Source: Robiginitalea sp. (GTDB lineage Bacteria > Bacteroidota > Bacteroidia > Flavobacteriales > Flavobacteriaceae). Taken from it: a stretch of DNA of 64,000 bases. Position numbers and translations under genes: made by a program. Every line of letters begins with the position of its first letter. The first letter of the stretch is position 1. Below the pieces are notes generated by a model, which was given only the letters and a program-made list of their open reading frames with translations, searched no databases and was not told the DNA's origin. Of the stretch, positions 8,830 through 17,179 are shown piece after piece. The DNA is taken from NCBI GenBank assembly GCA_024638915.1, contig JAHEJJ010000008.1:21025-85024 (forward strand), written 5' to 3'.

Positions 8830-9372
8830 TTAGCCTTTGAGAAACTCCCCAATATCACCAAGGTTTTCGGCATTATAGTCGGAAGTCTGAAGAACTTTAA
8901 CCAGTTGGATCAGATGAGCAGGATTCATGTCATCGCCGAGTACACGGATCAGTGCAAATCCTTTATCATCACTACTCCCGTATATGATCACCTCATCGAT
9001 CGCATCTTCCTCGCCCAGATATTTGATCACACCTTTACCGTATTTGGAATTCAGTTTCATGAGTTCCACGAACTTATCGCTCTTCAGTATGGAACTTACC
9101 TTAGCCTTTTCCACCTGGTATTCACTCTCATTCGTCGAATTGATCTTAAAAGCCAATACGTTCAATTTCTTTAAAGATTCCAAGGCCTGACGCTGTGATT
9201 TAGAAAGATCGGCTTCCTGCAGGTTTAAAATACTGGCAGGCACATCGAGCGAAATAAAATTCGGATTTTCTGAATTATCCACGTAGTATTCCTGCAAGCT
9301 CTGGGATGTAGAGCAGGCCGAAAGTGCCAGTATACCGGAAATCACAAGGATGTTGATTATAAATTTTTTCAT
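8830..9372 (-). CDS. DUF4252 domain lipoprotein
   Basis: A 180-residue protein with a lipobox LSAC (Cys20), so it should be a lipid-anchored envelope protein. The body matches DUF4252: 'FISLDVPASILNLQEAD', 'LNVLAFKINSTNESEY', 'DEVIIYGSSDDKGFALIRVLGDDMNPAHLIQLVKVLQ'. It is the last gene of a minus-strand operon behind an ECF sigma factor, a membrane protein and a second DUF4252 protein. The family occurs mainly in Bacteroidota and has no established biochemical role; the context suggests an envelope-stress output or regulator. It is more divergent from the second copy than recent duplication would give. Confidence 0.9.
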   Translation of the reverse strand: MKKFIINILVISGILALSACSTSQSLQEYYVDNSENPNFISLDVPASILNLQEADLSKSQRQALESLKKLNVLAFKINSTNESEYQVEKAKVSSILKSDKFVELMKLNSKYGKGVIKYLGEEDAIDEVIIYGSSDDKGFALIRVLGDDMNPAHLIQLVKVLQTSDYNAENLGDIGEFLKG

Positions 9373-9396
9373 TTTGATCGTATTTTAGCCCTTTAA

Positions 9397-9434
9397 CCGC
9401 TTGTATATAGTGCCATAAGCAAATACACAAGCGG
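9397..9434 (-). repeat. inverted repeat between the two DUF4252 genes
   Basis: CCGCTTGT (9397-9404) and ACAAGCGG (9427-9434) can form an 8-bp stem with a 22-base loop in the 83-bp gap inside the operon. No T tract follows, so a classical terminator is unlikely; an mRNA stability or processing hairpin is possible. Confidence 0.4.
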
Positions 9435-9455
9435 GAGGCATTGATTGATGAATAA

Positions 9456-10007
9456 TTATTTTGATTTATTCTTATCCGCCTGATTCAATTCCTCAGGCAG
9501 GTTCATTTTCTTGGTCAACGAACCAATTTTAGTCAGATCTATATCACCTGTAAGCGTTAACAGAACTGTTTCGATCTGACGATCATTTACCTTCATTTCT
9601 GAATGTTTTATGCCGGTAACAAACATCAACAGTTCGCTTACATGATCTTCGTCCTTTCCGTTTCGCACGTAAAACTTAACATTGGCATCCTTGTCCTTAA
9701 CCCGCATCAGTTCTTCCAATGACTCTGTTTTAAGGTACTTATCTACGGTTGCCTTCATATCTGCTGAGATCTTGGTGTCCTCAGTGATAAATACTTTTAA
9801 ACCGCTAAGGCTTTTGGCAATATCCATAAAATCCTTAGCCTCAGGATCATCTGTGTCCACATCCATTTTTACGAGGAGGTTGAACATATTCTTGTTCACT
9901 ACCACCGAACTGACTTCATCCAGATCCTCGTATTTATCGAAAATGGACTGCGCAAACAGGCCTGCGGGTAAAAAAGCTAATACTGCAATTATAATATACT
10001 TTCTCAT
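9456..10007 (-). CDS. secreted DUF4252 domain protein
   Basis: A 183-residue protein with a cleavable signal peptide (MRKYIIIAVLAFLPAGLFAQ) rather than a lipobox, so it is likely periplasmic or outer-membrane associated, unlike its lipoprotein neighbour. DUF4252 features: 'FDKYEDLDEVSSVVVNKNMFNLL', 'LKVFITEDTKISADMKATVDKYLK', 'VSELLMFVTG', 'ETVLLTLTGDIDLTKIGSLTKKM'. The C-terminus is Asn/Lys-rich. It starts 11 bp after the membrane protein gene, so it is co-transcribed with the sigma factor. Function unknown. Confidence 0.9.
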   Translation of the reverse strand: MRKYIIIAVLAFLPAGLFAQSIFDKYEDLDEVSSVVVNKNMFNLLVKMDVDTDDPEAKDFMDIAKSLSGLKVFITEDTKISADMKATVDKYLKTESLEELMRVKDKDANVKFYVRNGKDEDHVSELLMFVTGIKHSEMKVNDRQIETVLLTLTGDIDLTKIGSLTKKMNLPEELNQADKNKSK

Positions 10008-10018
10008 GGTCTTAATTT

Positions 10019-10450
10019 TTAATCGTTTTTGTAAAGTTTTTGTTTTGTCTGTTCAAATTCATTGAGATAGGCCACTTTATTTGTGCCTCGTTCTAAGTTC
10101 GATGCCAGCAAACTCAATGCCTTTCTCGTTTCATTGTAGGCAATTTCTGCCTGTCTTTGTTCCTGGTACTCCCGATACTGTTCAGGGCCAAAAAATATGC
10201 CAAAAGCCAAGATCACTGCCGCTGCAACGGATATCCATCTGTAATGATACGTTCTAGGTTTTAATGGAACCTGCTTCGTAAAGCGTTCTTCTTTGGCATG
10301 CGACAAGTAGCTGAAAAGTGGAATATACTGCTCCAATTGTGGAGCAACCTCTTCCCCATTAAAATACTTCCGAAGCAGATTTTCCTCTGTTACCGTCGTT
10401 TTAGCTTCAAAATACTTGTCTAAAAGTTTTTTTATGTTATCCAATTCCAT
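10019..10450 (-). CDS. single-pass membrane protein, candidate anti-sigma factor
   Basis: A 143-residue protein with a cytoplasmic N-terminal half of about 70 residues, one membrane helix (72-88) and a short periplasmic helical tail rich in Glu/Gln/Arg. The N-terminus 'NIKKLLDKYFEAKTTVTEENLLRKYFNGEEV' resembles small Bacteroidota proteins encoded after ECF sigma factors. Its start overlaps the sigma gene by 14 bp, implying translational coupling, the usual arrangement for sigma/anti-sigma pairs. No ZAS zinc motif (HxxxCxxC) is present, so an anti-sigma role is inferred from topology and context only. Confidence 0.75.
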   Translation of the reverse strand: MELDNIKKLLDKYFEAKTTVTEENLLRKYFNGEEVAPQLEQYIPLFSYLSHAKEERFTKQVPLKPRTYHYRWISVAAAVILAFGIFFGPEQYREYQEQRQAEIAYNETRKALSLLASNLERGTNKVAYLNEFEQTKQKLYKND

Positions 10451-10976
10451 AACGATGTCTTTCTAATAATTTTTCTCTAACTGTTTTTCTCGCTCTCGAC
10501 AGCGTAACTCTTATCGCGGTTGGCTTCATGTCAAGCAATTCGGCGATTTCCGCGAACTCATATTGTTCTACATCCCGCAGTTGTAATACCATTTTCTGCT
10601 GCTGCGGCAAATCTTCCATAATTCTTTCCACCCAACTAAGACTGTCCTTTACTTCCACTTCCCGTTGCAGGGAGGTACCACCGTCGGTAAAATTGCTGTG
10701 GACCAGTTTTAGGTTGCCCGACTGTTTCGATTTTAATCGGTCCAGACAGAAATTTTTGGTCATGGTCATCGCAAAAGCTTCTACATTCTTGTAACCGCTT
10801 ATTTTACTCTTCTTGGCCCACAATTTCATCAGAATCTCCTGGGTCGCATCTTCTGCTTCCTCAGAGGAGACCAGCAACCTTTTGGCCAGCCGGTAAAGCT
10901 TGTCCTTAAAGGGCAATACCACATTTAAGAATTCCGATTGCGTCATATCAGGTTGTTCGGTTGTTGTGTATACCAT
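10437..10976 (-). CDS. ECF RNA polymerase sigma factor
   Basis: A 179-residue sigma-70 family factor with only regions 2 and 4. Region 2 contains 'SSEEAEDATQEILMKLW' and 'NVEAFAMTMTKNFCLDRLKSK'; region 4 contains 'LPQQQKMVLQLRDVEQYEFAEIAELLDMKPTAIRVTLSRARKTVREKL', a helix-turn-helix. It leads an operon with a membrane protein and two DUF4252 proteins, its likely regulator and targets. ATG 10976 is used; an internal ATG (residue 11, MTQSEF) is possible. The 209 bp shared with the divergent S41 peptidase gene show no clean TAnnTTTG box towards this gene, compatible with autoregulation by the ECF factor itself (inference). Confidence 0.92.
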   Translation of the reverse strand: MVYTTTEQPDMTQSEFLNVVLPFKDKLYRLAKRLLVSSEEAEDATQEILMKLWAKKSKISGYKNVEAFAMTMTKNFCLDRLKSKQSGNLKLVHSNFTDGGTSLQREVEVKDSLSWVERIMEDLPQQQKMVLQLRDVEQYEFAEIAELLDMKPTAIRVTLSRARKTVREKLLERHRYGIG

Positions 10977-11185
10977 TGAAGGTCTCTTACAATAGCAAGA
11001 CGAAGCACCTTAATTATTGTTACAAAAAAAAACATTTTGTTTCTACATTGGCATTAATCATTCGATTTTAAGGTGCAACAAGTAGGGCTTTTGGCTGTTG
11101 GATTGTTGTAGTATTAAGGAACCTATAACGTTTACAATTGGTACGATATTTGCCGTATTCCGTATATTTACCAAAAATTAGTTTG

Positions 11186-12658
11186 ATGAAGAAGTATCTA
11201 TGGTTGCCCCTGGCCTTTACCTTTCTTTTCATATCCTGTAATAAGAATGACGACGGTATCGGCCTTCCCGGAGGCCCCAATCCCAACAACATCAATGCCA
11301 CCACCCAGGATTTTATGTGGAAATCCATGAACCTGTGGTATTTCTGGCAACAAGATGTAGCTGATCTGGCCAATAATCGCTTTAATAACGATGAACAATA
11401 CACAGAATTTCTGGTGAGCACCCCCGATCCGGCTGAGTTTTTCGAGCAACTCCGTTTCGATGAAGATCGTTTTAGCTGGACGGTTACAGACTATAAGGAG
11501 CTTACCGAGTTTCTTGGAGGAGTGACCAAAAGCAACGGGTTGGATTTTACCCTTTTTACTTCGAATGATAGTGAAAGCATTTTCGGAGTTGTAAACTATG
11601 TTCTGCCCAATTCCGATGCCTCAACCAAGGACATTTCCAGGGGAGAGATATTTACGGGGGTTAACGGGACATCTCTTACGCTTAGCAATTATGAAGCCCT
11701 TTTATTCGGGGAAGAAGACACCTATACGCTTGATATGGCCGTTGCAGATGGTACAATGCTTACTCCTAATGGTAAGGAAGTAACTTTGACCAAGTTCGAG
11801 AACTTCCAGGAAGATCCCATTTACATCAATAAAACGTTCGATATCAATGGTCAGAAGATCGGGTATTTGATGTATAATCGTTTCCTCAATGAATTCGATG
11901 AACAGCTCAATGCTGCCTTTGGACAACTGAAAACGGCAGGGATTACCGATCTTATCCTCGATTTGAGATACAATAGCGGAGGATCCGTAAATACGGCACG
12001 TCTTTTATCTAGTATGATTTACAGTACCAACACCAACCAGGTTTTCCTCAGGGATCGATGGAACGACAAATTACAAGATATTCTGGGCGATACAGACTAC
12101 TTCGCTTCCACCACTGGAGGCGGATCTCCCATCAATACTTTAAATCTGAACAGGGTCTATATTTTGACCACCAGAGGGACAGCTTCAGCCAGTGAGCTTG
12201 TTATCAACGGCCTGAATCCTTATGTCGATGTATTTTTAATCGGCCGGACGACCAGAGGCAAAAACGAGTTTTCACTAACCATGGTAGATGATCCGGATCG
12301 TGAAGGAGCACCTTATCTATATTCGAGTTCGCGTGAAAATTTTATCAATCCTGATAATATTTGGGGCATTCAACTCCTCGTAGGAAGAACGGAGAACTCA
12401 GAAGGTTTCCTGGATTATACCGACGGTTTTACACCAATGATCGACCAGCAGGAGGAACTTGGAAACTATGGTGTGCTGGGAGAGGAAAATGAACCTCTTT
12501 TAGCCACTGCTATCGAAGAGATTACCGGGATTTCATCAAGAAGGGCACTTCGTACAGGGCCTCGTATGCCTATGGAATTTATATCGAACTCTAAAATGTA
12601 CGATCCGCTTAAAGACAATATGATCATGGACCGGCCTATAGATCTTAAGATTCGATGA
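11186..12658 (+). CDS. S41 family (C-terminal processing type) peptidase lipoprotein
   Basis: A 490-residue serine protease of family S41. A lipobox LFISC (Cys18) anchors it in the envelope. After an N-terminal helical region and a divergent PDZ-like segment (about 105-200), the catalytic core has 'LILDLRYNSGGSVNTARLL' (257-275), the serine motif GTASASE (331-337) and 'GRTTRGK' with the likely general-base Lys359. The start at ATG 11186 gives the proper lipoprotein signal. It is monocistronic, followed by a strong terminator at 12681. Homologues in Bacteroidota are annotated as S41 peptidases of unknown substrate, often in periplasmic protein quality control. Confidence 0.93.
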   Translation: MKKYLWLPLAFTFLFISCNKNDDGIGLPGGPNPNNINATTQDFMWKSMNLWYFWQQDVADLANNRFNNDEQYTEFLVSTPDPAEFFEQLRFDEDRFSWTVTDYKELTEFLGGVTKSNGLDFTLFTSNDSESIFGVVNYVLPNSDASTKDISRGEIFTGVNGTSLTLSNYEALLFGEEDTYTLDMAVADGTMLTPNGKEVTLTKFENFQEDPIYINKTFDINGQKIGYLMYNRFLNEFDEQLNAAFGQLKTAGITDLILDLRYNSGGSVNTARLLSSMIYSTNTNQVFLRDRWNDKLQDILGDTDYFASTTGGGSPINTLNLNRVYILTTRGTASASELVINGLNPYVDVFLIGRTTRGKNEFSLTMVDDPDREGAPYLYSSSRENFINPDNIWGIQLLVGRTENSEGFLDYTDGFTPMIDQQEELGNYGVLGEENEPLLATAIEEITGISSRRALRTGPRMPMEFISNSKMYDPLKDNMIMDRPIDLKIR

Positions 12659-12680
12659 TCCTCGTCCAAAAGCATTGGAA

Positions 12681-12708
12681 AAGCCCGTTTAAACGGGCTT
12701 TTTTTTAT
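12681..12708 (+). terminator. rho-independent terminator of the S41 peptidase gene
   Basis: A perfect 20-bp palindrome (AAGCCCGTTT then AAACGGGCTT, 12681-12700) followed by a T tract. It overlaps the stop codon of the convergent btuB-like gene (12705-12707), so the two transcription units end on top of each other. Confidence 0.88.
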
Positions 12709-14570
12709 AGTGTGAACGAAAGGCCGAAACGCATATTCCTGCCTCTGGTGGTAAATCCGACAACCTCAGTAAAATCTGTATTGAAAAGGTTTTCAATATT
12801 GAAAAATAGTCTTAATCTGTTGTTCAACACCTCATGGGAAATACCGAGTCCGAAAAGTGAATATGGGTCAAGCGCCACATCGTTAAAGCTATTAAAATCC
12901 GTATCTGCTCGTTGGCCCGTGTAAGAATAGGTAGCCGAAGCCAGCGTGTTCTCAGATAGACTGTACGCCAGGCTTGCATTGACTTTGTGCTTGGGTATGC
13001 GTATGGCATTATCCCCTTTACGTTCAGTAAATGTATAGTTAGCGCTAAAGCTCAATACCTCGAGTGCCTGCCCGTCTATTTCAAACTCTGCACCCTGAAC
13101 ATCTACAGTATCTTCGGCATTCAGATACTGGAAGCTGATATTGTCGAAAAAAACAAAATTATCTTCCTTCCTGCTGAAATAAAGCAGATTCATCCGTAAT
13201 CCGCCTCTAGTTTGGTATTCCAGTCCGGTCTCAATAGTACGATTGGTTTCCGGTTCCAGATCCGCATTGGCCCCGAATTCACCAAACAACTGGGTCAATG
13301 ATGGAGTAATATAGGAGGTGGCATAGGAACCAAGCGCTTTGAGATAACCATTTTTCAATGTGAAGACATAGGAAGGATTGAAGTTATAGACCCAATGCGT
13401 CCCGTATTCTGAATGATTATTCATGCGCAACCCTCCATTGATATTCAAACCAAAATCTGAGATATAAACCGTATTGAGATAGGGATCGGCAATAGTGAAT
13501 TGTTCGATTGTGGCAAAATCAGTCTGATCCTTTACGGAGTTCAACCCCAGGATGGTATAAAATTTTTCCTTTATTATATATTTTACAAAGAGATCAGTTA
13601 CATAGTTCCGGCCTGTAAATGTTCCGGGAAAAGCGCTGAAATTCTCTGAAGCATAGTTCGAATAAGCACTGTTCAAGGCTAACTCACCATTTTTAAAATT
13701 CCATTTACCCGACAGGCCTATTCGCTTCTGCTCACTTTCAAACCGATAAGGAGCATCGGATAAGCCAAAAGACTCGTCGTAATCCGTGCGGAGTTTAGAT
13801 TGGTTGGCATAAACCCGAAGACTGATATCGTTTGTAAACCTATATCCGAGCTGAATATCAGTGTTGTATCTGCTGGTAGGATCCTCTTCATTCTCCTCTG
13901 TAATGATTGATGAAAGCCCATTTACATAAGTATGAGCAAAACCGACACCATAGGTAAAACGGTCCAGAGTACCGCTGAAATTTGCATTGTTGTTAAACTC
14001 AGCCAAGTTGTAGTTCTGATCTGTGGCCGACTGATTGGTGCCTATGGTCGATTGAATTTCTCCTGCAATATTTTGAGAAGATGGATTTTTGGTGGTGATG
14101 TTGATTACGGCGGTGGCGGCATTGGCACCATAGAGTGTGCTTGCGGCTCCCTTAATAATTTCGATCGATGCGATCTGTGATGTGGACAACAATCTGAGGT
14201 CATATTCCTGGGAAAACGAGGCAGGATCGTTTACACGCAAACCATCGATAATGATTAAAACCTGTCTTCCCCGACCCCCCCTGGCAAAAATACCAAGAAT
14301 TTCACCCCGCCTGGTCCGGCTGCCTGCAATTTCAAATCCACTTTTTTGATTGATGATTTCGGCTATGGAGCGACCCTGGTTGCGGCGAAGCTCCAAACTA
14401 TCGATCCTGATCACTGTTTTACCGGAATTTTCCCTGCGTAATTCAAATCTGGAATCGGTCACGACCACCTCTTCCAAAACCTGCACATCAATTTTAGATT
14501 GATCCTGCTGTGCGTAAAGGCATGTAACCAAAGGCAGGCATGCGCAAAACAGCCATATTCTTGAGCTCAT
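12705..14570 (-). CDS. btuB: TonB-dependent outer-membrane cobalamin receptor
   Basis: A 621-residue TonB-dependent receptor: signal peptide to about residue 21 (...CLYAQ), TonB-box-like 'LEEVVVTD', plug domain about 35-150 ('IAEIINQKSGFEIAG', 'VLIIIDGLRVNDP', 'SIEIIKGAASTLYGANAATAVINITTK'), then a beta-barrel ending in the C-terminal Phe-x-Leu of outer-membrane proteins. The size matches BtuB (about 600) rather than the ~1000-residue SusC type. A cobalamin riboswitch in its leader and divergent btuFCD genes identify the ligand as vitamin B12 or a related corrinoid. No SusD-like or BtuG-like surface protein is adjacent. Confidence 0.93.
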   Translation of the reverse strand: MSSRIWLFCACLPLVTCLYAQQDQSKIDVQVLEEVVVTDSRFELRRENSGKTVIRIDSLELRRNQGRSIAEIINQKSGFEIAGSRTRRGEILGIFARGGRGRQVLIIIDGLRVNDPASFSQEYDLRLLSTSQIASIEIIKGAASTLYGANAATAVINITTKNPSSQNIAGEIQSTIGTNQSATDQNYNLAEFNNNANFSGTLDRFTYGVGFAHTYVNGLSSIITEENEEDPTSRYNTDIQLGYRFTNDISLRVYANQSKLRTDYDESFGLSDAPYRFESEQKRIGLSGKWNFKNGELALNSAYSNYASENFSAFPGTFTGRNYVTDLFVKYIIKEKFYTILGLNSVKDQTDFATIEQFTIADPYLNTVYISDFGLNINGGLRMNNHSEYGTHWVYNFNPSYVFTLKNGYLKALGSYATSYITPSLTQLFGEFGANADLEPETNRTIETGLEYQTRGGLRMNLLYFSRKEDNFVFFDNISFQYLNAEDTVDVQGAEFEIDGQALEVLSFSANYTFTERKGDNAIRIPKHKVNASLAYSLSENTLASATYSYTGQRADTDFNSFNDVALDPYSLFGLGISHEVLNNRLRLFFNIENLFNTDFTEVVGFTTRGRNMRFGLSFTL

Positions 14571-14649
14571 ATTCGTTCAAATACTTAAACGGGAGACGTA
14601 GATTTGTTACGTGTAAACTCTTATCCCGAAAGTTTAACATTCCATTCTG

Positions 14650-14866
14650 TTTTGGCAGGTCTCCTGACTTGCATCTCACGACCCACCTTCCCGTCTTATT
14701 TAATTTATAGACAGTGGTATTGAAGAGGCCGCGAGTTCCGAACCTTCGGGTTCGAATGAGCTCACAGTTGCGGGTACAGTTCCAGAATTTTTGTTGCTGC
14801 CTCAGCTGAATAAGTAATAACTACCAGCCGAAACCCAACAGATCACTGGATTCCCTTTTAATCCTA
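14650..14866 (-). ncRNA. cobalamin (AdoCbl) riboswitch in the btuB leader
   Basis: Read on the minus strand the segment contains, in order, GGGAATCCAGTG, GGAACTGTACCCGCAACTGT, CCACTGT, GACGGGAAGGTGGG and the B12 box GTCAGGAGACCTGCC (14654-14668). These are the conserved core pieces of cobalamin riboswitches. The B12 box ends about 80 bp before the btuB start. With B12 bound, the RNA normally lowers expression of the downstream gene, so btuB should be repressed when corrinoid is plentiful. This fills most of the 411-bp gap between btuB and btuF. Confidence 0.93.
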
Positions 14867-14948
14867 TCAACTTGACGTTTCTAAGAACCAAAATCGCTGG
14901 CGAAGGTAAACATTTTAATTTCAAGTTCTAGAAACGGTTGTTTAGTTT

Positions 14949-14956
14949 TACCTTTG
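14949..14956 (+). promoter_or_regulatory. -7 element of the btuFCD operon
   Basis: TACCTTTG matches TAnnTTTG and is 25 bp before the btuF ATG at 14982, leaving a leader of only about 20 bases. That leader is far too short for a riboswitch. A possible opposite-strand -7 (TACCTTCG) for the btuB transcript is at 14901-14908. Confidence 0.45.
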
Positions 14957-14981
14957 AAAGTCGAATCCTGAGGTCAACTCT

Positions 14982-16118
14982 ATGCGCTTGATGCTTCTTT
15001 TTAGTTTAATCCTGATCAATGGATGTAAATCGGAACAAAGCGCAGATAAAAATCTACCTACCTCCTCTGGCGACAAGACCATTGTACATGCCCGTGGCTT
15101 TAACATCTCTGTGCTGCCTAATGGAATAAAAATGGTACATGTAAATTCACCATGGCCTGATTCGGATACAGGATTTGTATATGCACTTGTACCCGCAGAT
15201 GTAAACCATGCAGAAATTCCCGGACCTGTTAACGCTATAATCCCAGTTCCTGTTGAACGTATCATCCTTACTTCCACCACTCATATCCCGGTATTGGAAG
15301 CGCTTGGTCTTGAAGATAAATTGGTGGGTTTTCCGGAAACGCGTTATATCTCCTCGGAAAAGACAAGAAAAAGGATAGATCAGGGATTAGTGGCCGAATT
15401 GGGCAGTAATGAACTACTGAATACCGAGGTAGCCATCGAACTGCAACCGGAACTTGTGATAGGTTTTGGCATCGACGGCCAGAACAAGGCATACCAGGCA
15501 CTTGAGAACACCGGTATCCCTGTTGTTTATAATGGCGACTGGACCGAACCGAGCCCCCTGGGCAAAGCGGAATGGATAAAGTTCTTCGCACCTTTTTTTG
15601 AGTTGGAATCCAAGGCCGACAGTATCTTTTCTGCTATTGAAACCAATTATCTCGAATCTAAAAGCCTGGCAAAGTCAACCCGCCAGAGACCTGCGGTTCT
15701 AAGCGGTGCACTCTATAAAGATGTTTGGTACCTCCCTGCCGGTGAAAGTTGGGCAGCAGGCTTCATCGAAGATGCCAATGCAGAATATTTATGGAAAGAA
15801 ACCAAAGGCACAGGTAGTCTAAGTCTTAGCCTTGAGGCCGTGTTGGATAAAGGTGCTGAAGCAGACTACTGGATCTCGCCCTCTCAATTCGGCTCTTATA
15901 ACGAAATGATTAGAGCTAACGAGCATTATACAAGCTTTAAGGCATTCCGCGAAAAAAGAGTTCATACTTTTGCGCTGACCAGAGGGAGTACCGGGGGTTT
16001 GTTATATTATGAATTGGGACCCGCAAGGCCCGATATCGTACTCCGCGATCTTATCCGTATTTTTCACCCGGAACTGTTACCCGATCACGAACCATTTTTT
16101 TTTAAACCGCTCGAGTAG
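14982..16118 (+). CDS. btuF: ABC transporter substrate-binding lipoprotein, probable cobalamin-binding BtuF
   Basis: A 378-residue periplasmic binding protein of the helical-backbone (type III) class used for B12, haem and siderophores. It has a lipobox NGC (Cys15). The two lobes are visible: 'ERIILTSTTHIPVLEALGLEDKLVGFP' followed by 'AIELQPELVIGFGIDGQNKAYQALENTGIPVVY', and the C-terminal lobe 'FREKRVHTFALTRGS'. Its place as first gene of a three-gene ABC cassette divergent from riboswitch-controlled btuB makes cobalamin the likely ligand; specificity for haem or a siderophore cannot be excluded from sequence alone. Confidence 0.85.
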   Translation: MRLMLLFSLILINGCKSEQSADKNLPTSSGDKTIVHARGFNISVLPNGIKMVHVNSPWPDSDTGFVYALVPADVNHAEIPGPVNAIIPVPVERIILTSTTHIPVLEALGLEDKLVGFPETRYISSEKTRKRIDQGLVAELGSNELLNTEVAIELQPELVIGFGIDGQNKAYQALENTGIPVVYNGDWTEPSPLGKAEWIKFFAPFFELESKADSIFSAIETNYLESKSLAKSTRQRPAVLSGALYKDVWYLPAGESWAAGFIEDANAEYLWKETKGTGSLSLSLEAVLDKGAEADYWISPSQFGSYNEMIRANEHYTSFKAFREKRVHTFALTRGSTGGLLYYELGPARPDIVLRDLIRIFHPELLPDHEPFFFKPLE

Positions 16119-17150
16119 TTGACCGTCAAAAAAAAATACTATTTCTCTTTTATTGTATTGGGCATCGTATTGCTGCTAAGTACAATGTTAAACCTTGGAT
16201 TAGGCTCGGTCTCCATACCTTTTAATGAGGTCATGGGGGTGCTTTTTGGTGGTGATAGCAGCAGGGAATCCTGGTCCTATATCATTTGGAACTACAGAGT
16301 ACCAAAGGCATTGACCGCCATTCTGGTGGGTAGCGCCCTATCGTTGAGTGGCCTGCTCATGCAAACCTTGTTTAGAAATCCGCTGGCGGGGCCTTTTGTA
16401 CTGGGAATAAGCTCTGGAGCAAGTTTGGGCGCAGCCCTTCTTATCATGGGGACTGCAATATGGAGTGGATGGTTTTCCTATGGAATCATCAACGATATTT
16501 CCTTGGCCATCGCTTCAGGTATTGGTAGTTTTTTGGTTTTGTTGATCGTGGTGGTGGTGGCCACCCGGGTAAAGGATTCGATGGCGCTACTGATCATTGG
16601 GCTGATGTTTGGGAGTATTACTGCAGCTATTGTTACCGTGTTGTCGTACTTTACGCAGGCAGAGCAGCTTCAGCAATATATATTCTGGTCGTTTGGCACT
16701 GTTGGAAACCTAAACTGGACCCAATTACTGATCCTCACGACCTCTACCTTAGTTGGGCTATTCCTGAGTGTCTTGAGTCTTAAATCCTTAAATGCCCTAT
16801 TGCTTGGAGAACAATATGCACGAAGCATGGGTGTCCATATAAGAAAAGCACGCTATATTATTATTATCGCTACAGGCATCCTGGCCGGAGCCGTCACCGC
16901 ATTTGCCGGCCCAATCGCTTTTATCGGTTTAGCTGTGCCCCATCTTACCAGACAAATTTTTAATACAACAGACCATAAAATATTAGTGCCGGCTGTACTT
17001 ATGTATGGTGCTATCTTGCTATTACTATGTGACACGCTGGCGCAATTGCCAATGTCGTCCTATGTATTGCCCATCAACGCCATAACGTCTATAATCGGTG
17101 CCCCAGTGGTTATTTGGTTATTGATTCGCAAAAAGAAAATGATCTTTTAG
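16119..17150 (+). CDS. btuC: ABC transporter permease, FecCD/BtuC family
   Basis: A 343-residue, very hydrophobic protein with about ten predicted membrane helices, typical of the BtuC/FecCD permeases. Family patterns include 'NYRVPKALTAILVGSALSLSG', 'NPLAGPFVLGISSGASLGAA', 'LLGEQYARSMGVHIRKAR' (cytoplasmic coupling helix) and 'AFAGPIAFIGLAVPHLTRQ'. The first in-frame start is a TTG at 16119 that directly abuts the TAG stop of btuF (TAGTTG), so translation is probably coupled. It pairs with the BtuF- and BtuD-like neighbours as the inner-membrane importer. Confidence 0.9.
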   Translation: MTVKKKYYFSFIVLGIVLLLSTMLNLGLGSVSIPFNEVMGVLFGGDSSRESWSYIIWNYRVPKALTAILVGSALSLSGLLMQTLFRNPLAGPFVLGISSGASLGAALLIMGTAIWSGWFSYGIINDISLAIASGIGSFLVLLIVVVVATRVKDSMALLIIGLMFGSITAAIVTVLSYFTQAEQLQQYIFWSFGTVGNLNWTQLLILTTSTLVGLFLSVLSLKSLNALLLGEQYARSMGVHIRKARYIIIIATGILAGAVTAFAGPIAFIGLAVPHLTRQIFNTTDHKILVPAVLMYGAILLLLCDTLAQLPMSSYVLPINAITSIIGAPVVIWLLIRKKKMIF

Positions 17151-17179
17151 ATTAAAAATTAAATATCAAGAGCTCAACT

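Noticed and set aside
14735..14760. T-loop-like GTTCGAAT string suggesting a tRNA
   Set aside because: It is part of the cobalamin riboswitch, in a variable arm hairpin; no acceptor or anticodon stem fits.
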